From: JAWKVD01 sp041398225
GTDB lineage: Bacteria; Pseudomonadota; Alphaproteobacteria; Caulobacterales; Hyphomonadaceae
Direction of reading: 5' to 3'
NCBI GenBank assembly: GCA_041398225.1
Contig: JAWKVD010000004.1
Span: 1 to 64,000 of the forward strand
Length of the DNA: 64,000 bases
Shown here: positions 8,111-16,706 of the stretch, piece after piece
Position numbering within the stretch: the stretch's first letter is position 1
Layout of the letters: every line of letters starts with the position of its first letter
The notes under the pieces: generated by a model
Seen by the model: the letters and a program-made list of their open reading frames with translations, nothing else
Told to the model about the DNA's origin: nothing
The model's database searches: none
Position numbers and translations under genes: made by a program

Positions 8111-8869
8111 CTAGCCCTTGTCCTTATCCGGGGCAGTCGGGCTCGGCGGTTCGCCGGTGAGACCGGCCAGCTGCGCGATCTGGCGCTGCATGTCGAACAT
8201 CTGCTTCTGCATGGCCTGAATGGCCTCGAAGCCCGCCATCGCCGGAAGCGGAGAGGGGGAGGCGGTCGCCTGCGAGGGCTTGGCGGCGGCCGGATCGGCG
8301 CTCTCGCCGCCGGCCGGCGCCTCGTCGGGCCGCGGGCGCGGAACGAAAGGCGTGAAGAAGCGCATGGCCTCTTCGAACATCTCCATGTTCTTGCGGACCT
8401 GATCGTCGAAGGCCTTGGCCTTCTCGCTGTCGCCCAGCGCGGTCTGCATGTACTCGCGCCATTTCAGGTGCTGCTGGGCGAAGCTCTTCATCGAGAGTTC
8501 GAGATAGGCGGGCAGCATGGACTGGAAGCTGTCGCCGTAGAACTGGATGAGCTGGCGCAGGAAGCTGACCGGCAGCACGCCTTCCTTCCGGTTCTCCTGT
8601 TCGAAAATGATCTGGGCCAGAACGGTGCGCGTCAGGTCTTCGCCGGTCTTGGCGTCCTGGACGGCGAAGTCCTTGCCTTCGCGGACGAGCGCGGACAGAT
8701 GCTCAAGCGTGACGTAGGCGCTTGTGCTGGTGTCGTAGAGTCGACGGTTCGCGTATTTCTTGATGATGATCGGTTGGTCTACGCCGTTGGCGGTGGTCAA
8801 GAGCGTCTCCCAAGGCGGCGCCAGTTCAGGACCTGCTCCGTCCTCGCCCGGCGGCATTCTGTTCCGCAT
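8111..8869 (-). CDS. phaR: Polyhydroxybutyrate synthesis repressor PhaR
   Basis: 252 residues from ATG 8869 (TTG 8875 in frame is less likely). The N-terminal PHB/PHA accumulation regulator DNA-binding domain is clear: IIIKKYANRRLYDTSTSAYV at about 34-53. One or two PHB-accumulation repeats follow (QFYGDSFQSMLPAYLE near 112-130). The C-terminal third is Pro/Ala-rich with a helical end (AIQAMQKQMFDMQRQIAQLAG). PhaR binds DNA and PHB granules and represses phasin and PHB genes until polymer is present. The divergent phaB gene, 189 bases away, agrees with this role. Confidence 0.93.
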   Translation of the reverse strand: MRNRMPPGEDGAGPELAPPWETLLTTANGVDQPIIIKKYANRRLYDTSTSAYVTLEHLSALVREGKDFAVQDAKTGEDLTRTVLAQIIFEQENRKEGVLPVSFLRQLIQFYGDSFQSMLPAYLELSMKSFAQQHLKWREYMQTALGDSEKAKAFDDQVRKNMEMFEEAMRFFTPFVPRPRPDEAPAGGESADPAAAKPSQATASPSPLPAMAGFEAIQAMQKQMFDMQRQIAQLAGLTGEPPSPTAPDKDKG

Positions 8870-9058
8870 GGTCAAGCCTGCGTAGGCGAGTCCTTAGCAC
8901 GTTCCTATTGCGCTTGCACACGCCTATACGTGCGATGCGGCAAAAGCAGTTGCGAGGCGGCGAATTCGGTGGCCATCGCAGGCAAATTGAGACAGATCAG
9001 GAACGAACTGACGGAGCCGTGATGGCTGTGTCTGGCTCAGGCTGAGAGGAAGGCGAAA

Positions 9059-9781
9059 ATGAGCAGGGTGGCGCTGGTGACTGGGGGAACACGCGGGATC
9101 GGAAAGGCGATCTCGGCGCGACTCGCCAGAGACGGCTACAAGGTAGCGGCCAACTATGCCGGCAATGACACCGCCGCCGGCGCCTGCGCGGCCGAACTCG
9201 GCATCAAATGTTTCAAATGGGATGTGGGCGATTATGACGCGTGCGCGGCGGGCGTCGCCGAGGTCGAGGCCGCGCTCGGCCCGATCGACATCCTGGTGAA
9301 CAATGCCGGCATCACCCGCGACGCGACGCTGCACAAGATGAAGCGGGAGCAGTGGGATGAGGTGATCCGCGTCGACCTGACCTCGGCGTTCAATCTGTGC
9401 CGGCTGACCATCGAAGGCATGCGCGAGCGCAATTTCGGACGGGTGATCAACATCTCCTCGATCAACGGTCAGAAAGGCCAGATGGGGCAGGTCAACTACT
9501 CCGCCGCCAAGGCCGGCCTGATCGGCTTCACCAAGGCGCTGGCGCAAGAGGCCGCGCGCAAGGGAATCACCGTCAACGCCATTTGCCCGGGGTATATCGA
9601 CACCGAGATGGTCGCCGCGGTTCCGGAGAAGGTGCTGGAGAGCATCATCGCGACGATTCCCGTCGGCCGACTCGGCAAGGCCGAGGAGATCGCGGCGTGC
9701 GTGTCCTTCCTCGCGAGCGAGGACGCCGCGTTTGTGACGGGCTCCACGCTGACGGCCAATGGCGGCCAGTACATCACCTGA
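9059..9781 (+). CDS. phaB: Acetoacetyl-CoA reductase
   Basis: 240 residues, short-chain dehydrogenase/reductase. It reduces acetoacetyl-CoA to (R)-3-hydroxybutyryl-CoA with NADPH, the middle step of PHB synthesis. Visible: TGGTRGIG cofactor loop (8-15), NNAG, and the catalytic Ser134, Tyr147 and Lys151 (YSAAK). The sequence from INISSINGQKGQMGQVNYSA is close to PhaB rather than FabG. An AGAGGAAG ribosome-binding site precedes ATG 9059. It diverges from phaR, so the gap 8870-9058 is the likely shared control region. No phaA or phaC lies next to it; a thiolase is encoded at 60538. Confidence 0.93.
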   Translation: MSRVALVTGGTRGIGKAISARLARDGYKVAANYAGNDTAAGACAAELGIKCFKWDVGDYDACAAGVAEVEAALGPIDILVNNAGITRDATLHKMKREQWDEVIRVDLTSAFNLCRLTIEGMRERNFGRVINISSINGQKGQMGQVNYSAAKAGLIGFTKALAQEAARKGITVNAICPGYIDTEMVAAVPEKVLESIIATIPVGRLGKAEEIAACVSFLASEDAAFVTGSTLTANGGQYIT

Positions 9782-9795
9782 ATTCGGCGTTCGGA

Positions 9796-9842
9796 CGTCG
9801 GCTGGCGTTTGAGCCGGCCGACGCGCTGGCCTTTGTTTTTCT
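9796..9842 (+). terminator. Probable terminator after phaB
   Basis: A 7-base stem CGTCGGC/GCCGACG (9796-9802 with 9817-9823) is followed after a short gap by TTTGTTTTT. Placed 15 bases after the phaB stop. The distance from stem to T run is a little long. Confidence 0.5.
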
Positions 9843-10004
9843 GCGAATTTCAGACCGGCGTTGCGCGCACGCATCGGGTTCGCCCGGCGCGCGATATGCG
9901 GCGTTCACGGACACTTGAAACCGTCCCGGAAAGACCGCATCGTGCCCGCAGGGGTGCTGGTTTCAGTCAAAAAACCGCCCCAGTCCACGTGCTGTGTGAC
10001 CGGG

Positions 10005-10871
10005 ATGGATATGGGAAGTGATCAACTTCGAAACGACGTGACCGGTCGGTCGCGCGGGGCAGGGCTGGCGATCGCCGCCGGCCTTATCGCGTGCGTTCTT
10101 GCGTGCGCGCCGACGGCCGCCGCCCAGCAGGCGCCGCAGCAGCAGACGGCGCAACAGCAAGCAGGGCAGGCTGACGCGCGGGCGTCGGATGCCGAGGCCG
10201 CGACAGGCGCGCTGAATCCCTATTCGCCGAACGGCTACGCCGCGCAGGGCGGGGCGTTCGGATCGGTTCGCTACACCGACAGCGCCAGCCGCCAGTCGTT
10301 CGTGCTGGACCAGTCCGGCCAGGCGACGCTGATGAAATTCGAGAACAGCCCGGAAGTGCTGGTGCTGCGCGCGGCGATCGGACCGCGCGGCGACACCTTC
10401 CTGCGTTCGGAGTCGGGGCAGCTTGTGTTGCGCGTGACCGAGCTGGGCAATGTCATCGCCTATATCGGCGACGCCGACGGCGCGCCCGCCGACATGGCCG
10501 CGGCGGCGGCGCCGATCAATGCGCCGGACCTTCAGGTGTCGCTCGAGCAGCGCGTTGCGGACACGCGCACCGACATGCATTCGATCACCGGCCGCGAGAT
10601 CAGCGTATTCGGCGCAGGCGCGTTCGTGCGCGAACAACCGTGGGCGGCGGATGCGCTTCAGGTCGCGGTGCTCGGCGTGCGTCAGGCGCAGAAGGACAAG
10701 GCGTTCGATCCGGGCGCGATCGAAGGGGTTCGGCTGGTGCGCACGCAACGTCCGGCGGTCGCGTTCCAGAACGGCGAACTGGTGATCGGGCTCAATCCCG
10801 CGATGGGATATTCGGGCCGTCCGTCGTCCGAGCTGATCGCCAAGGCGCTGGCGGCGAGCGCGGCGGGCTGA
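10005..10871 (+). CDS. Secreted DUF4908-like protein
   Basis: 288 residues from ATG 10005 (ATG 10011 also possible). A signal peptide is visible at about 20-45 (GLAIAAGLIACVLACAPTAAAQQ). A Gln/Ala-rich low-complexity stretch follows (about 45-70), and then a folded domain with FGSVRYTDSASRQSFVLDQS and a C-terminal region around GIGLNP-like GELVIGLNPAMGYSG. The layout matches my recollection of DUF4908, a family seen mainly in Caulobacterales and relatives; this is recognition from memory, not a search. Function is unknown. It probably sits in the periplasm or outer membrane. The next gene is convergent, 4 bases away. Confidence 0.7.
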   Translation: MDMGSDQLRNDVTGRSRGAGLAIAAGLIACVLACAPTAAAQQAPQQQTAQQQAGQADARASDAEAATGALNPYSPNGYAAQGGAFGSVRYTDSASRQSFVLDQSGQATLMKFENSPEVLVLRAAIGPRGDTFLRSESGQLVLRVTELGNVIAYIGDADGAPADMAAAAAPINAPDLQVSLEQRVADTRTDMHSITGREISVFGAGAFVREQPWAADALQVAVLGVRQAQKDKAFDPGAIEGVRLVRTQRPAVAFQNGELVIGLNPAMGYSGRPSSELIAKALAASAAG

Positions 10872-10875
10872 TCCC

Positions 10876-11322
10876 TCAGCTGTTCGCCGGCGTCCAGTCG
10901 TCGGGCGCCAGTTCAAATCCGGAAAACTCGAAACCCGGCGCGACCGTGCATCCGCACAGGGTCCAGTCGCCGAGCGAGCGGGCGGCCTGCCAGACGCCGG
11001 CGGGGACGATTTCCTGCGGGCGTTGGCCGGCGTCGAGATCGGCGCCGAGCGCAACGGTCGTTTCGCGCCCGCCGCTCGCCATTCGCAGCTCCAGCGGAGC
11101 GCCGGCGTAGACGTGCCAGATCTCGGCGGCGTCCACGCGGTGCCACCAGGACTGCTCGCCTTCGCGAAGCAGGTAGTAGATGGCGGTGCCAGCGGGGCGC
11201 CGGCCCTCGGGCGTCGCCTCGCGCCAGGTCTCGCGATACCAGCCGCCTTCGGGGTGAGGCTGGAGGTCGAGCGCGGCGATGACGTCGCCGGCGTCGAGCA
11301 GATGGGGGGACGACTCAGGCAT
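10876..11322 (-). CDS. Cupin family protein (DUF985-like)
   Basis: 148 residues. The core LQPHPEGGWYRETWR near the N-terminus, TAIYYLLREGEQSWWHRVDAAEIWHVYAG (about 47-75) and the later GDWTLCGCTVAPGFEF match the DUF985 cupin family. His residues in SWWHRV and EIWHVY are candidate metal ligands. Enzymatic role unknown. The start ATG overlaps the gloB stop by 8 bases, so it is the second gene of a coupled gloB-cupin pair. Confidence 0.85.
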   Translation of the reverse strand: MPESSPHLLDAGDVIAALDLQPHPEGGWYRETWREATPEGRRPAGTAIYYLLREGEQSWWHRVDAAEIWHVYAGAPLELRMASGGRETTVALGADLDAGQRPQEIVPAGVWQAARSLGDWTLCGCTVAPGFEFSGFELAPDDWTPANS

Positions 11323-12082
11323 GGTTTCGCCCTTCGCGTATCTTCGCAAAGGTGCCGACGACATCGCCGGCGGTTCCCTCGTGCGCCTGCACGGCCGGAT
11401 CGTCGGCGCGCAGGAAGGGGTTGGCCGCGATCTCGCGGGCGATGGTGGTCGGCACGGTGGGCTCTCCGCGCGCGCGGCGCCGGTCGACGTCGTCTGCGTA
11501 GGCGCGCAGGGCGGGGTTGTCGGGGTCGACGCTGAGCGCGAAGCCGGCGTTCTTCTGGGTGTATTCGTGCGCGCAGTAGACGACCGTTTCCGGCGGCAGG
11601 GCGCGCAGTTTGAGAAGGCTCGACCACATGGTCTGGGGATCGCCCTCGAACAGGCGGCCGCAGCCGAGCGCGAACAGCGTATCGCCGACGAACGCCACGC
11701 CGGCATCGGGCAGATGGTAGACGATGTGGCCGGCGGTGTGGCCGGGCGTGTCGATGACGCGGGCGGTGAAGCGGCCGAGGTTCACCTCGTCGCCTTCGCC
11801 GACCGGATGGTCGAGGGCGGGGATTTTCTCGGCCTCGTTGCGCGGTCCGTAGACGGTGCAGCCGGTTGCGGCCTTGACGGTCTCGTTGCCGCCGGCGTGG
11901 TCGGGATGCCAGTGCGTGTTCCAGATCTGGGTGATTTTCCAGCCGAGGCGCTCGGCTTCTTCCAGGATGCGTCCGGCGTCGGGGGTGTCGACGGCCGCCG
12001 TCTCGCCGGTCTCCGGGTCGTGCACGAGGAAGGCGTAGTTGTCGTTCAAGCACCCGAACATGTGGACTTTCAACGCAGTCAT
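11315..12082 (-). CDS. gloB: Hydroxyacylglutathione hydrolase (glyoxalase II)
   Basis: 255 residues, the normal GloB length. It hydrolyses S-lactoylglutathione in methylglyoxal detoxification. The binuclear metal motif THWHPDH is at 56-62, followed by TPGHTAGH, VGDTLFALGCGRLFEG and the HEYT segment typical of glyoxalase II. ATG 12082 was chosen because AAAAGGAGA sits 8 bases upstream and the family begins here (MTALKVHMFGCLNDNYAF); a longer frame is open for 16 more codons. It diverges from a methyltransferase gene, a pairing that is common in alphaproteobacteria. Confidence 0.93.
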   Translation of the reverse strand: MTALKVHMFGCLNDNYAFLVHDPETGETAAVDTPDAGRILEEAERLGWKITQIWNTHWHPDHAGGNETVKAATGCTVYGPRNEAEKIPALDHPVGEGDEVNLGRFTARVIDTPGHTAGHIVYHLPDAGVAFVGDTLFALGCGRLFEGDPQTMWSSLLKLRALPPETVVYCAHEYTQKNAGFALSVDPDNPALRAYADDVDRRRARGEPTVPTTIAREIAANPFLRADDPAVQAHEGTAGDVVGTFAKIREGRNHA

Positions 12083-12261
12083 GGCGCGGTCTCCTTTTCG
12101 GGCGACGTGGGGCGGCGATCGATCCGTCAATTCCTGGCCCGCCAGATCGCGGCGTTCCGGATCGTGCCAGATTCTGGCCCGCCCGCGACCCGACCGGGAC
12201 GCCGGGTCCGGGCGGCAGGCGCTTCACCCGCACGGGTTCCTGGCGGCACTGTGGGACCTTC

Positions 12262-13098
12262 ATGCTAGTGTTTGCAAGCGCGCTCCAAACCGGCGCGACG
12301 CCGACCGGGATCGCCGTGCGATACGACATTGAAAGACTTCAGGCCTTTTACGCTTCGCCGCTGGGGCGCACCGCCGGCGCGATGATCCAGCGGCGCGTGG
12401 GCGCGCTGTGGCCGACGCTTGCGGGGCTCGACGTGCTGGGGGTCGGGCATTGCGACTACCTGCTGGACAGCTATCGCGCCGACGCCCGCCGCGCCATTTC
12501 GGCTTCGCCGGAGACGCAGGGAAGCGTGCGCTGGCCGGCCTCTGGCAAGTGCGCCTCGACGCTGGTCGAGGAGGACCGGCTGCCGTTCATGGACGCGATC
12601 TTCGACCGGATCGTCGTGTGTCATGCGCTGGAGGAGGCCGAGAGCCCGACGCGGCTGTTGCGGGAGTTCTGGCGGGTGGCGGCCCCCGAAGCGCGCATCC
12701 TGGTGATCGTGGCGCACCGCCGGGGGCTGTGGGCGCGGGCGGAATCGACCCCGTTCGGGCAGGGGCGGCCCTACACCCGGAGCCAGCTCTATCGCCTGTT
12801 GCAGGACGGGATGTTCCAGCCGACGGCCTCGGCGCGGGCGCTTTACGGGCCGCCCATGGCGATCGGCGACTGGGCCGCCTGCGGGGAGACCTGGGAGGGG
12901 CTGGGCCGGATGGTGTGGCCGGGATTCGGGGGAATCCTCATGGTGGAGGCGGTGAAGCGCGTGATCGCGGAGCCGGCCAGCGTGGTCCGGACCAGCCGAA
13001 AAACCGCGAAATCCCAAGCGCCTCAGCCGATCCAGTCTCCGATGAAGACGCCGCTGAAAGAGAGTTCGAAGGAAGCGCTTGACAGAAACCGGCGATAG
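12262..13098 (+). CDS. SAM-dependent methyltransferase-like protein
   Basis: 278 residues from ATG 12262. GTG 12316 (MRYDIERLQAFYASPLGR) is an equally good start and matches the usual beginning of this family next to gloB. The fold is class I: VLGVGHCDYL replaces the usual Gly-rich SAM loop, then LPFMDAIFDRIVVCHALEEAE and LREFWRVAAPEARILVI, the pattern of Methyltransf_11. The SAM loop has fewer glycines than normal. The last 40 residues are Lys/Ser/Pro-rich and probably disordered. Substrate unknown. Confidence 0.8.
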   Translation: MLVFASALQTGATPTGIAVRYDIERLQAFYASPLGRTAGAMIQRRVGALWPTLAGLDVLGVGHCDYLLDSYRADARRAISASPETQGSVRWPASGKCASTLVEEDRLPFMDAIFDRIVVCHALEEAESPTRLLREFWRVAAPEARILVIVAHRRGLWARAESTPFGQGRPYTRSQLYRLLQDGMFQPTASARALYGPPMAIGDWAACGETWEGLGRMVWPGFGGILMVEAVKRVIAEPASVVRTSRKTAKSQAPQPIQSPMKTPLKESSKEALDRNRR

Positions 13099-13161
13099 GT
13101 GTTGAAGGTGTGTAAGTCGCTTATTATGTTTAGTTGACCCATTCGATCCAGGAGACTCGCC

Positions 13162-13506
13162 ATGAAATACATCGTCGCCGTTTTCAAACCGAGCCGTCTC
13201 GACGCGGTCCTCGACGCCGTGACCGCCGCCGGCGCCACGGGCGTGACCGTCACCGAAGTGCGCGGCTATGGCCGTCAGCAAGGCAAAACCGAAGTTTATC
13301 GCGGCGCGGAATATGAAGTCCGCCTGCTGCCGAAAGTCCGCATCGAAGTCGCGGTGACCGACGAGATCGTCGAGAAAGCCGTGGACGCGATCACCAGCGC
13401 CGCCAACACCCAGAAAATCGGCGACGGCAAAATCTTCGTTCTCGACCTCGAGAGCGTGATGCGTATCCGCACCGGCGAAAAAGACGCCGCGGCGCTGACC
13501 TCGTAA
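13162..13506 (+). CDS. P-II family nitrogen regulatory protein
   Basis: 114 residues. P-II proteins sense ATP/ADP and 2-oxoglutarate and control ammonium uptake and glutamine synthetase. The T-loop is complete and carries Tyr51 (RGAEY), the uridylylation site; GYGRQQGKTEVYRG precedes it. The C-terminal signature DGKIFVLDLESVMRIRTGE is present. The start has a CAGGAGA site. Neither amtB nor glnA is adjacent, so GlnB versus GlnK cannot be decided by context. A strong terminator follows, so it is probably a single-gene unit. Confidence 0.93.
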   Translation: MKYIVAVFKPSRLDAVLDAVTAAGATGVTVTEVRGYGRQQGKTEVYRGAEYEVRLLPKVRIEVAVTDEIVEKAVDAITSAANTQKIGDGKIFVLDLESVMRIRTGEKDAAALTS

Positions 13507-13562
13507 GGCGCACCCCAGACGCCAGGTCCGGCCCCTGACGCCGGACCGCGCAGGTCAATACA

Positions 13563-13604
13563 GCGGGCTTCGGGATGGATGCATCCTGGGGCCCGTTTTC
13601 TTTT
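13563..13604 (+). terminator. Rho-independent terminator after P-II gene
   Basis: A GC-rich imperfect hairpin (GGGC...GGATGCATCC...GCCC) is followed directly by GTTTTCTTTT. A second perfect 8-base inverted repeat GGTCCGGC/GCCGGACC lies just before it at 13525-13547 without a T run. Confidence 0.6.
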
Positions 13605-13633
13605 GCGGGTGCGGGTCGGTTTGCGTGCGGCGG

Positions 13634-14365
13634 CTAGCGCGCTTGCGCGGCGCGGCCTTCGGCGACGAGTTTCGCGACGCCGCCTTCCAGCCGGTTCTCC
13701 AGCTCGGTCATGAAGGCGTCGCGCGAGAGGCCGGGCGGGATCGGTTCGAGCGCTTCGAAGACGGCGAGACCGCCGCGGATTTTCAGAAAGCTGGAGCCGG
13801 GCCAGACAAGACCCGCATTGATCGCGACCGGCACGCAAGGCACGTCGAGCGCGCGGTAGAGTCCGGCGACGCCGGGTTTGTAGTCCGGCGGCGCGTCGAC
13901 GGGCTGGCGGGTGCCTTCGGGAAAGATGATGACCTGACGGCCTTGCTCGGCGGCCGTCTTCGCATCGGCGATCATCTGCTTCATCGTCTTCATGCCGCCC
14001 TCGCGGTCGATCGCGATCATGCCGGCGCGCTGGCAATAGATGCCGAAGACGGGCGCTTTCAGCAGTTCCTGCTTCAGGATGAAGACGGGATTGGCGAGAA
14101 ACAGGAAGGGCGTGATGAAGTCGTAATTGCCCTGATGCTTCATCGCGATGAGGACGGGGCCGTCCGGTATGGTCTCGAAGCCCCGGAACTGCGTGCGCAC
14201 GCCGCAGATGACGCGCAACGCGCCGCGCTGCAATCGGGCCCAGACCTGAATGACCGATATCGCGGCGTTGCGCGAGGTCCAGGCGATCGGCAGGCAGACG
14301 AGCCCGACGACGGCGAGGGTCAGGTAGAACCAGACCGAGAAAATCACGGCGCGCAGCAATCTCAC
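13634..14365 (-). CDS. plsC: 1-acyl-sn-glycerol-3-phosphate acyltransferase
   Basis: 243 residues. It makes phosphatidic acid from lysophosphatidate at the inner membrane. One N-terminal membrane segment (about 5-28) and the catalytic HX4D motif (KHQGNYD, about 77-83) are visible, with FPEGTRQPVD (about 150) as the second acyltransferase motif. The usual NHRS is KHQG here, as in other alphaproteobacterial PlsC. The start is GTG 14365. It is the last gene of the ftsE-ftsX-ydcF-plsC run, 25 bases after ydcF. Confidence 0.92.
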   Translation of the reverse strand: MRLLRAVIFSVWFYLTLAVVGLVCLPIAWTSRNAAISVIQVWARLQRGALRVICGVRTQFRGFETIPDGPVLIAMKHQGNYDFITPFLFLANPVFILKQELLKAPVFGIYCQRAGMIAIDREGGMKTMKQMIADAKTAAEQGRQVIIFPEGTRQPVDAPPDYKPGVAGLYRALDVPCVPVAINAGLVWPGSSFLKIRGGLAVFEALEPIPPGLSRDAFMTELENRLEGGVAKLVAEGRAAQAR

Positions 14366-14390
14366 GTTAGCATCCTTATCGCTCGCGCCG

Positions 14391-15002
14391 TCATGTGCGT
14401 TCGCTGCGCCTGGCGGCCGAACTGACGCCGATGCGGAGTTCGGCCAGGCGGTATTTCAGCCATTCGCGCACTAGGCGGTCGGCGGTGTTCGCATCCTGAT
14501 ACCAGAGCGCGGGCCGGGTGCGCATCGAACTCACCGCATGGGGGTAGAAAACGCCGTCGGGCATGGCGCGGCGAAGCTCCAGCAGGGCGCGGTCCATGTG
14601 GTATTCCGATGTGACGACGATGATGCGCTTGATGTCGAGCTTGCGCGCCCAGTCGGCGATCTCGTCGCCATTGCCTTCGGTGCTGGCCGCGGCGTGGCCG
14701 AGCGTGACGCAGCAGGCGATCTCGAGTTCGTCGACGCCGGCGATACGGGCGATGTCGGCCACGGACGTGTCGACATGGACGCCCGAGATTACGAGCGGGA
14801 GCTGCTTGCGCTGGGCGAGCTGGACGGCCTCGATGATGCGCTTGTCGGATGCGCCGGTCAGGGCCGCGACGGCCTCGGCGTCGGCGTAGTCCGGCGGCGT
14901 CATCGCCGTCTCGGCGCGGCCGACGAACGACAGGAAGTCCCAGCCGGCGATGACGACGCCGATCAGAACAAAGGCAAACAGGATGCGTCCGAACAGCTTC
15001 AT
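14391..15002 (-). CDS. YdcF/SanA-like DUF218 protein
   Basis: 203 residues with one N-terminal membrane anchor (LFAFVLIGVVIAGW) and a DUF218 domain. Instead of the usual GGG start, the domain opens with ALTGASDKRIIEAVQLA; the later VVTSEYHMDRALLELRRAMP block with the conserved His is clear. Family members act on envelope polysaccharide or lipid precursors, but mostly without known reactions. Three bases separate it from ftsX, so it is co-transcribed with cell-division genes. Confidence 0.85.
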   Translation of the reverse strand: MKLFGRILFAFVLIGVVIAGWDFLSFVGRAETAMTPPDYADAEAVAALTGASDKRIIEAVQLAQRKQLPLVISGVHVDTSVADIARIAGVDELEIACCVTLGHAAASTEGNGDEIADWARKLDIKRIIVVTSEYHMDRALLELRRAMPDGVFYPHAVSSMRTRPALWYQDANTADRLVREWLKYRLAELRIGVSSAARRSERT

Positions 15003-15005
15003 GGC

Positions 15006-15878
15006 TCAGACCGTATCCGCCAGGGAGCGCCAAACTGTGACCTTGGCCGCCAGCATCGCGGCGAGACCGGCGGCCAGCGGCGTCAGGCCCAGAATAAGGC
15101 CGTCCGCGAGGGAGAGCGAGAGTTCGGGCAGCAGCCAAACGCCGTCGCCGCCGGACTGTTTCAGCGCGAACAGGGTGAGGGCGGCGGCCACGAAAGCGGC
15201 GAGCGCGCCGACGGTTCCGGCCTGAACGCCGAGCATCAGGAAGCGCTGTTCGAACAGGCCGGAAATGAAGCTGTCGCGGGCGCCCGACAAGTGCAGCAGT
15301 TCGACGATGTCACGGCGTGCGAGCAGCGTGGCGTGGGTGGCGAAGGCGATCACCGCCACCGCCGTCGCCAGCAGGAGGATCACGGCGCCCAGCGCCACGG
15401 CCCCCGCGCTGTCGGTGGTTCGTCGCACGCCGCGCGACCAGACGACGTGATCGTCGACCGTTACGTCGAGCCCGGCGGAGGTCAGCGCATGGTTGAGGCG
15501 CGGGCCGATGTCGTCGGACTGCACGCGCAGATCCGCCGCGACCAGATTGGGGAGAGGCAGATCGGCGGGCACGCCGGCGGCGCCCATCCAGGGTTTGAGG
15601 AGGGTCTCGCGTTCCTCGCGCGACAGCGCGCGGGCGTCGGCGACTTCAGGCTGGCTCTTGAGGATGTTGACGGCGCGGCGGGCCGCGTCGTCGTCGCCGC
15701 GCACGCGCACCGTCACCTGTCCGGTGACGGCGGAGGTCCAGGTGTCCGCCGCCGAATAGGCCGAGCGGGCGGCGAGGCCCGCCAGCGCCGCGAGAAAGCA
15801 CAAGGCGCCGACGACGAAGAAGAGGGCGGCTTCGCGCGCGTCTTCCTTCGGCAGCAGGGGGGAGCGCGAGGAACTCAT
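15006..15878 (-). CDS. ftsX: Cell division protein FtsX
   Basis: 290 residues. Four membrane spans in the FtsX layout: one at about 20-40, a periplasmic domain (about 45-160), then three spans near 165-190, 215-245 and 255-280. The cytoplasmic loop RDIVELLHLSGARDSFI carries the family's coupling helix to FtsE. FtsEX regulates peptidoglycan hydrolases at the septum. The start overlaps the ftsE stop as ATGA. The N-terminus has a short cytoplasmic tail only. Confidence 0.9.
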   Translation of the reverse strand: MSSSRSPLLPKEDAREAALFFVVGALCFLAALAGLAARSAYSAADTWTSAVTGQVTVRVRGDDDAARRAVNILKSQPEVADARALSREERETLLKPWMGAAGVPADLPLPNLVAADLRVQSDDIGPRLNHALTSAGLDVTVDDHVVWSRGVRRTTDSAGAVALGAVILLLATAVAVIAFATHATLLARRDIVELLHLSGARDSFISGLFEQRFLMLGVQAGTVGALAAFVAAALTLFALKQSGGDGVWLLPELSLSLADGLILGLTPLAAGLAAMLAAKVTVWRSLADTV

Positions 15879-16612
15879 GCGGCGCCGTCTCCGGGTTGCT
15901 CCACGGGCGCGGCGGCGCGCATCACCACGCCGTCGGCGAGGCGCAGAAGGTCGCCCCTGGTGCGCTGCATGAGTCCCAGGTCATGCGTGGCGATGAGAAC
16001 GGTGGTGTTGAGGCGGCGGTTGAGTTCGCGGAAGAGCCGCATCAGGCGCTCGCCCATCTCTTCGTCGACATTGCCGGTGGGCTCGTCGGCGATGATGAGG
16101 TCGGGGCGGACGACCACGGCGCGCGCGATGGCGACGCGCTGCTTTTCTCCGCCGGAGAGCGTGGGCGGTCTTGCGTGCATGCGATCTCCCAGTCCGACCC
16201 ATTCGAGCAGTTCCTCGATGTTGGAGCGGTAATCGCGTTCGTGTTCGCCGGCCACCCTGAGGGGGAGGGCGACATTTTCGTAGGCGGTGAGGTGATCGAG
16301 CAGGCGGTATTCCTGGAACACCACGCCGATGCGCCGGCGCAGGTTCGACAGGCCCTTGCGGTCGAGCCCGCCGGTTTCGACCCCGAGCACGGAAATACGT
16401 CCGGCGGTGGGGCGCAGGGCGAGATAGGCCAGCTTCAGCAATGTGGTTTTTCCGGCGCCGGACGGACCTGACAGGAAGGTCATGGAGCCGGGGCGGAGTT
16501 CGAATGAGGCTTCGGACAGGATATCGAGGCCCGGTCCATAGGACAGGCTGACCCGGTCGAAACGGATCGCGGGGCGAATCGCGGGCTGATCGGCGATGTC
16601 GTGCCTGTTCAT
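15875..16612 (-). CDS. ftsE: Cell division ATP-binding protein FtsE
   Basis: 245 residues, ABC ATPase. Walker A GPSGAGKT (about 49-56), Q-loop VVFQEYRLLDHLTAYENVALPL in two parts typical of FtsE, signature LSGGEKQRVAIARA, Walker B LIIADEPTGNVD and an H-loop ATHD. It powers FtsX. ATG 16612 was chosen because the family domain begins about 17 residues later; the frame stays open far upstream without matching anything. It diverges from a zinc-ribbon protein over a 153-base region with a cluster of GANTC sites and a TATAAT on this strand. Confidence 0.93.
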   Translation of the reverse strand: MNRHDIADQPAIRPAIRFDRVSLSYGPGLDILSEASFELRPGSMTFLSGPSGAGKTTLLKLAYLALRPTAGRISVLGVETGGLDRKGLSNLRRRIGVVFQEYRLLDHLTAYENVALPLRVAGEHERDYRSNIEELLEWVGLGDRMHARPPTLSGGEKQRVAIARAVVVRPDLIIADEPTGNVDEEMGERLMRLFRELNRRLNTTVLIATHDLGLMQRTRGDLLRLADGVVMRAAAPVEQPGDGAA

Positions 16613-16706
16613 ATTCCGCCCGCTATCCCGGTTTGTCGCAGCCTTCCAGCGTCTTGCACACGCCCCATGGGACGGGGCAGACCCCTGAGTTGCGGCGCGC
16701 GCTGCG

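Noticed and set aside
9963..12329. A 788-codon minus-strand frame spanning gloB, the cupin gene and the DUF4908-like gene
   Set aside because: It crosses three well-supported genes in another frame and is Arg/Pro-rich.
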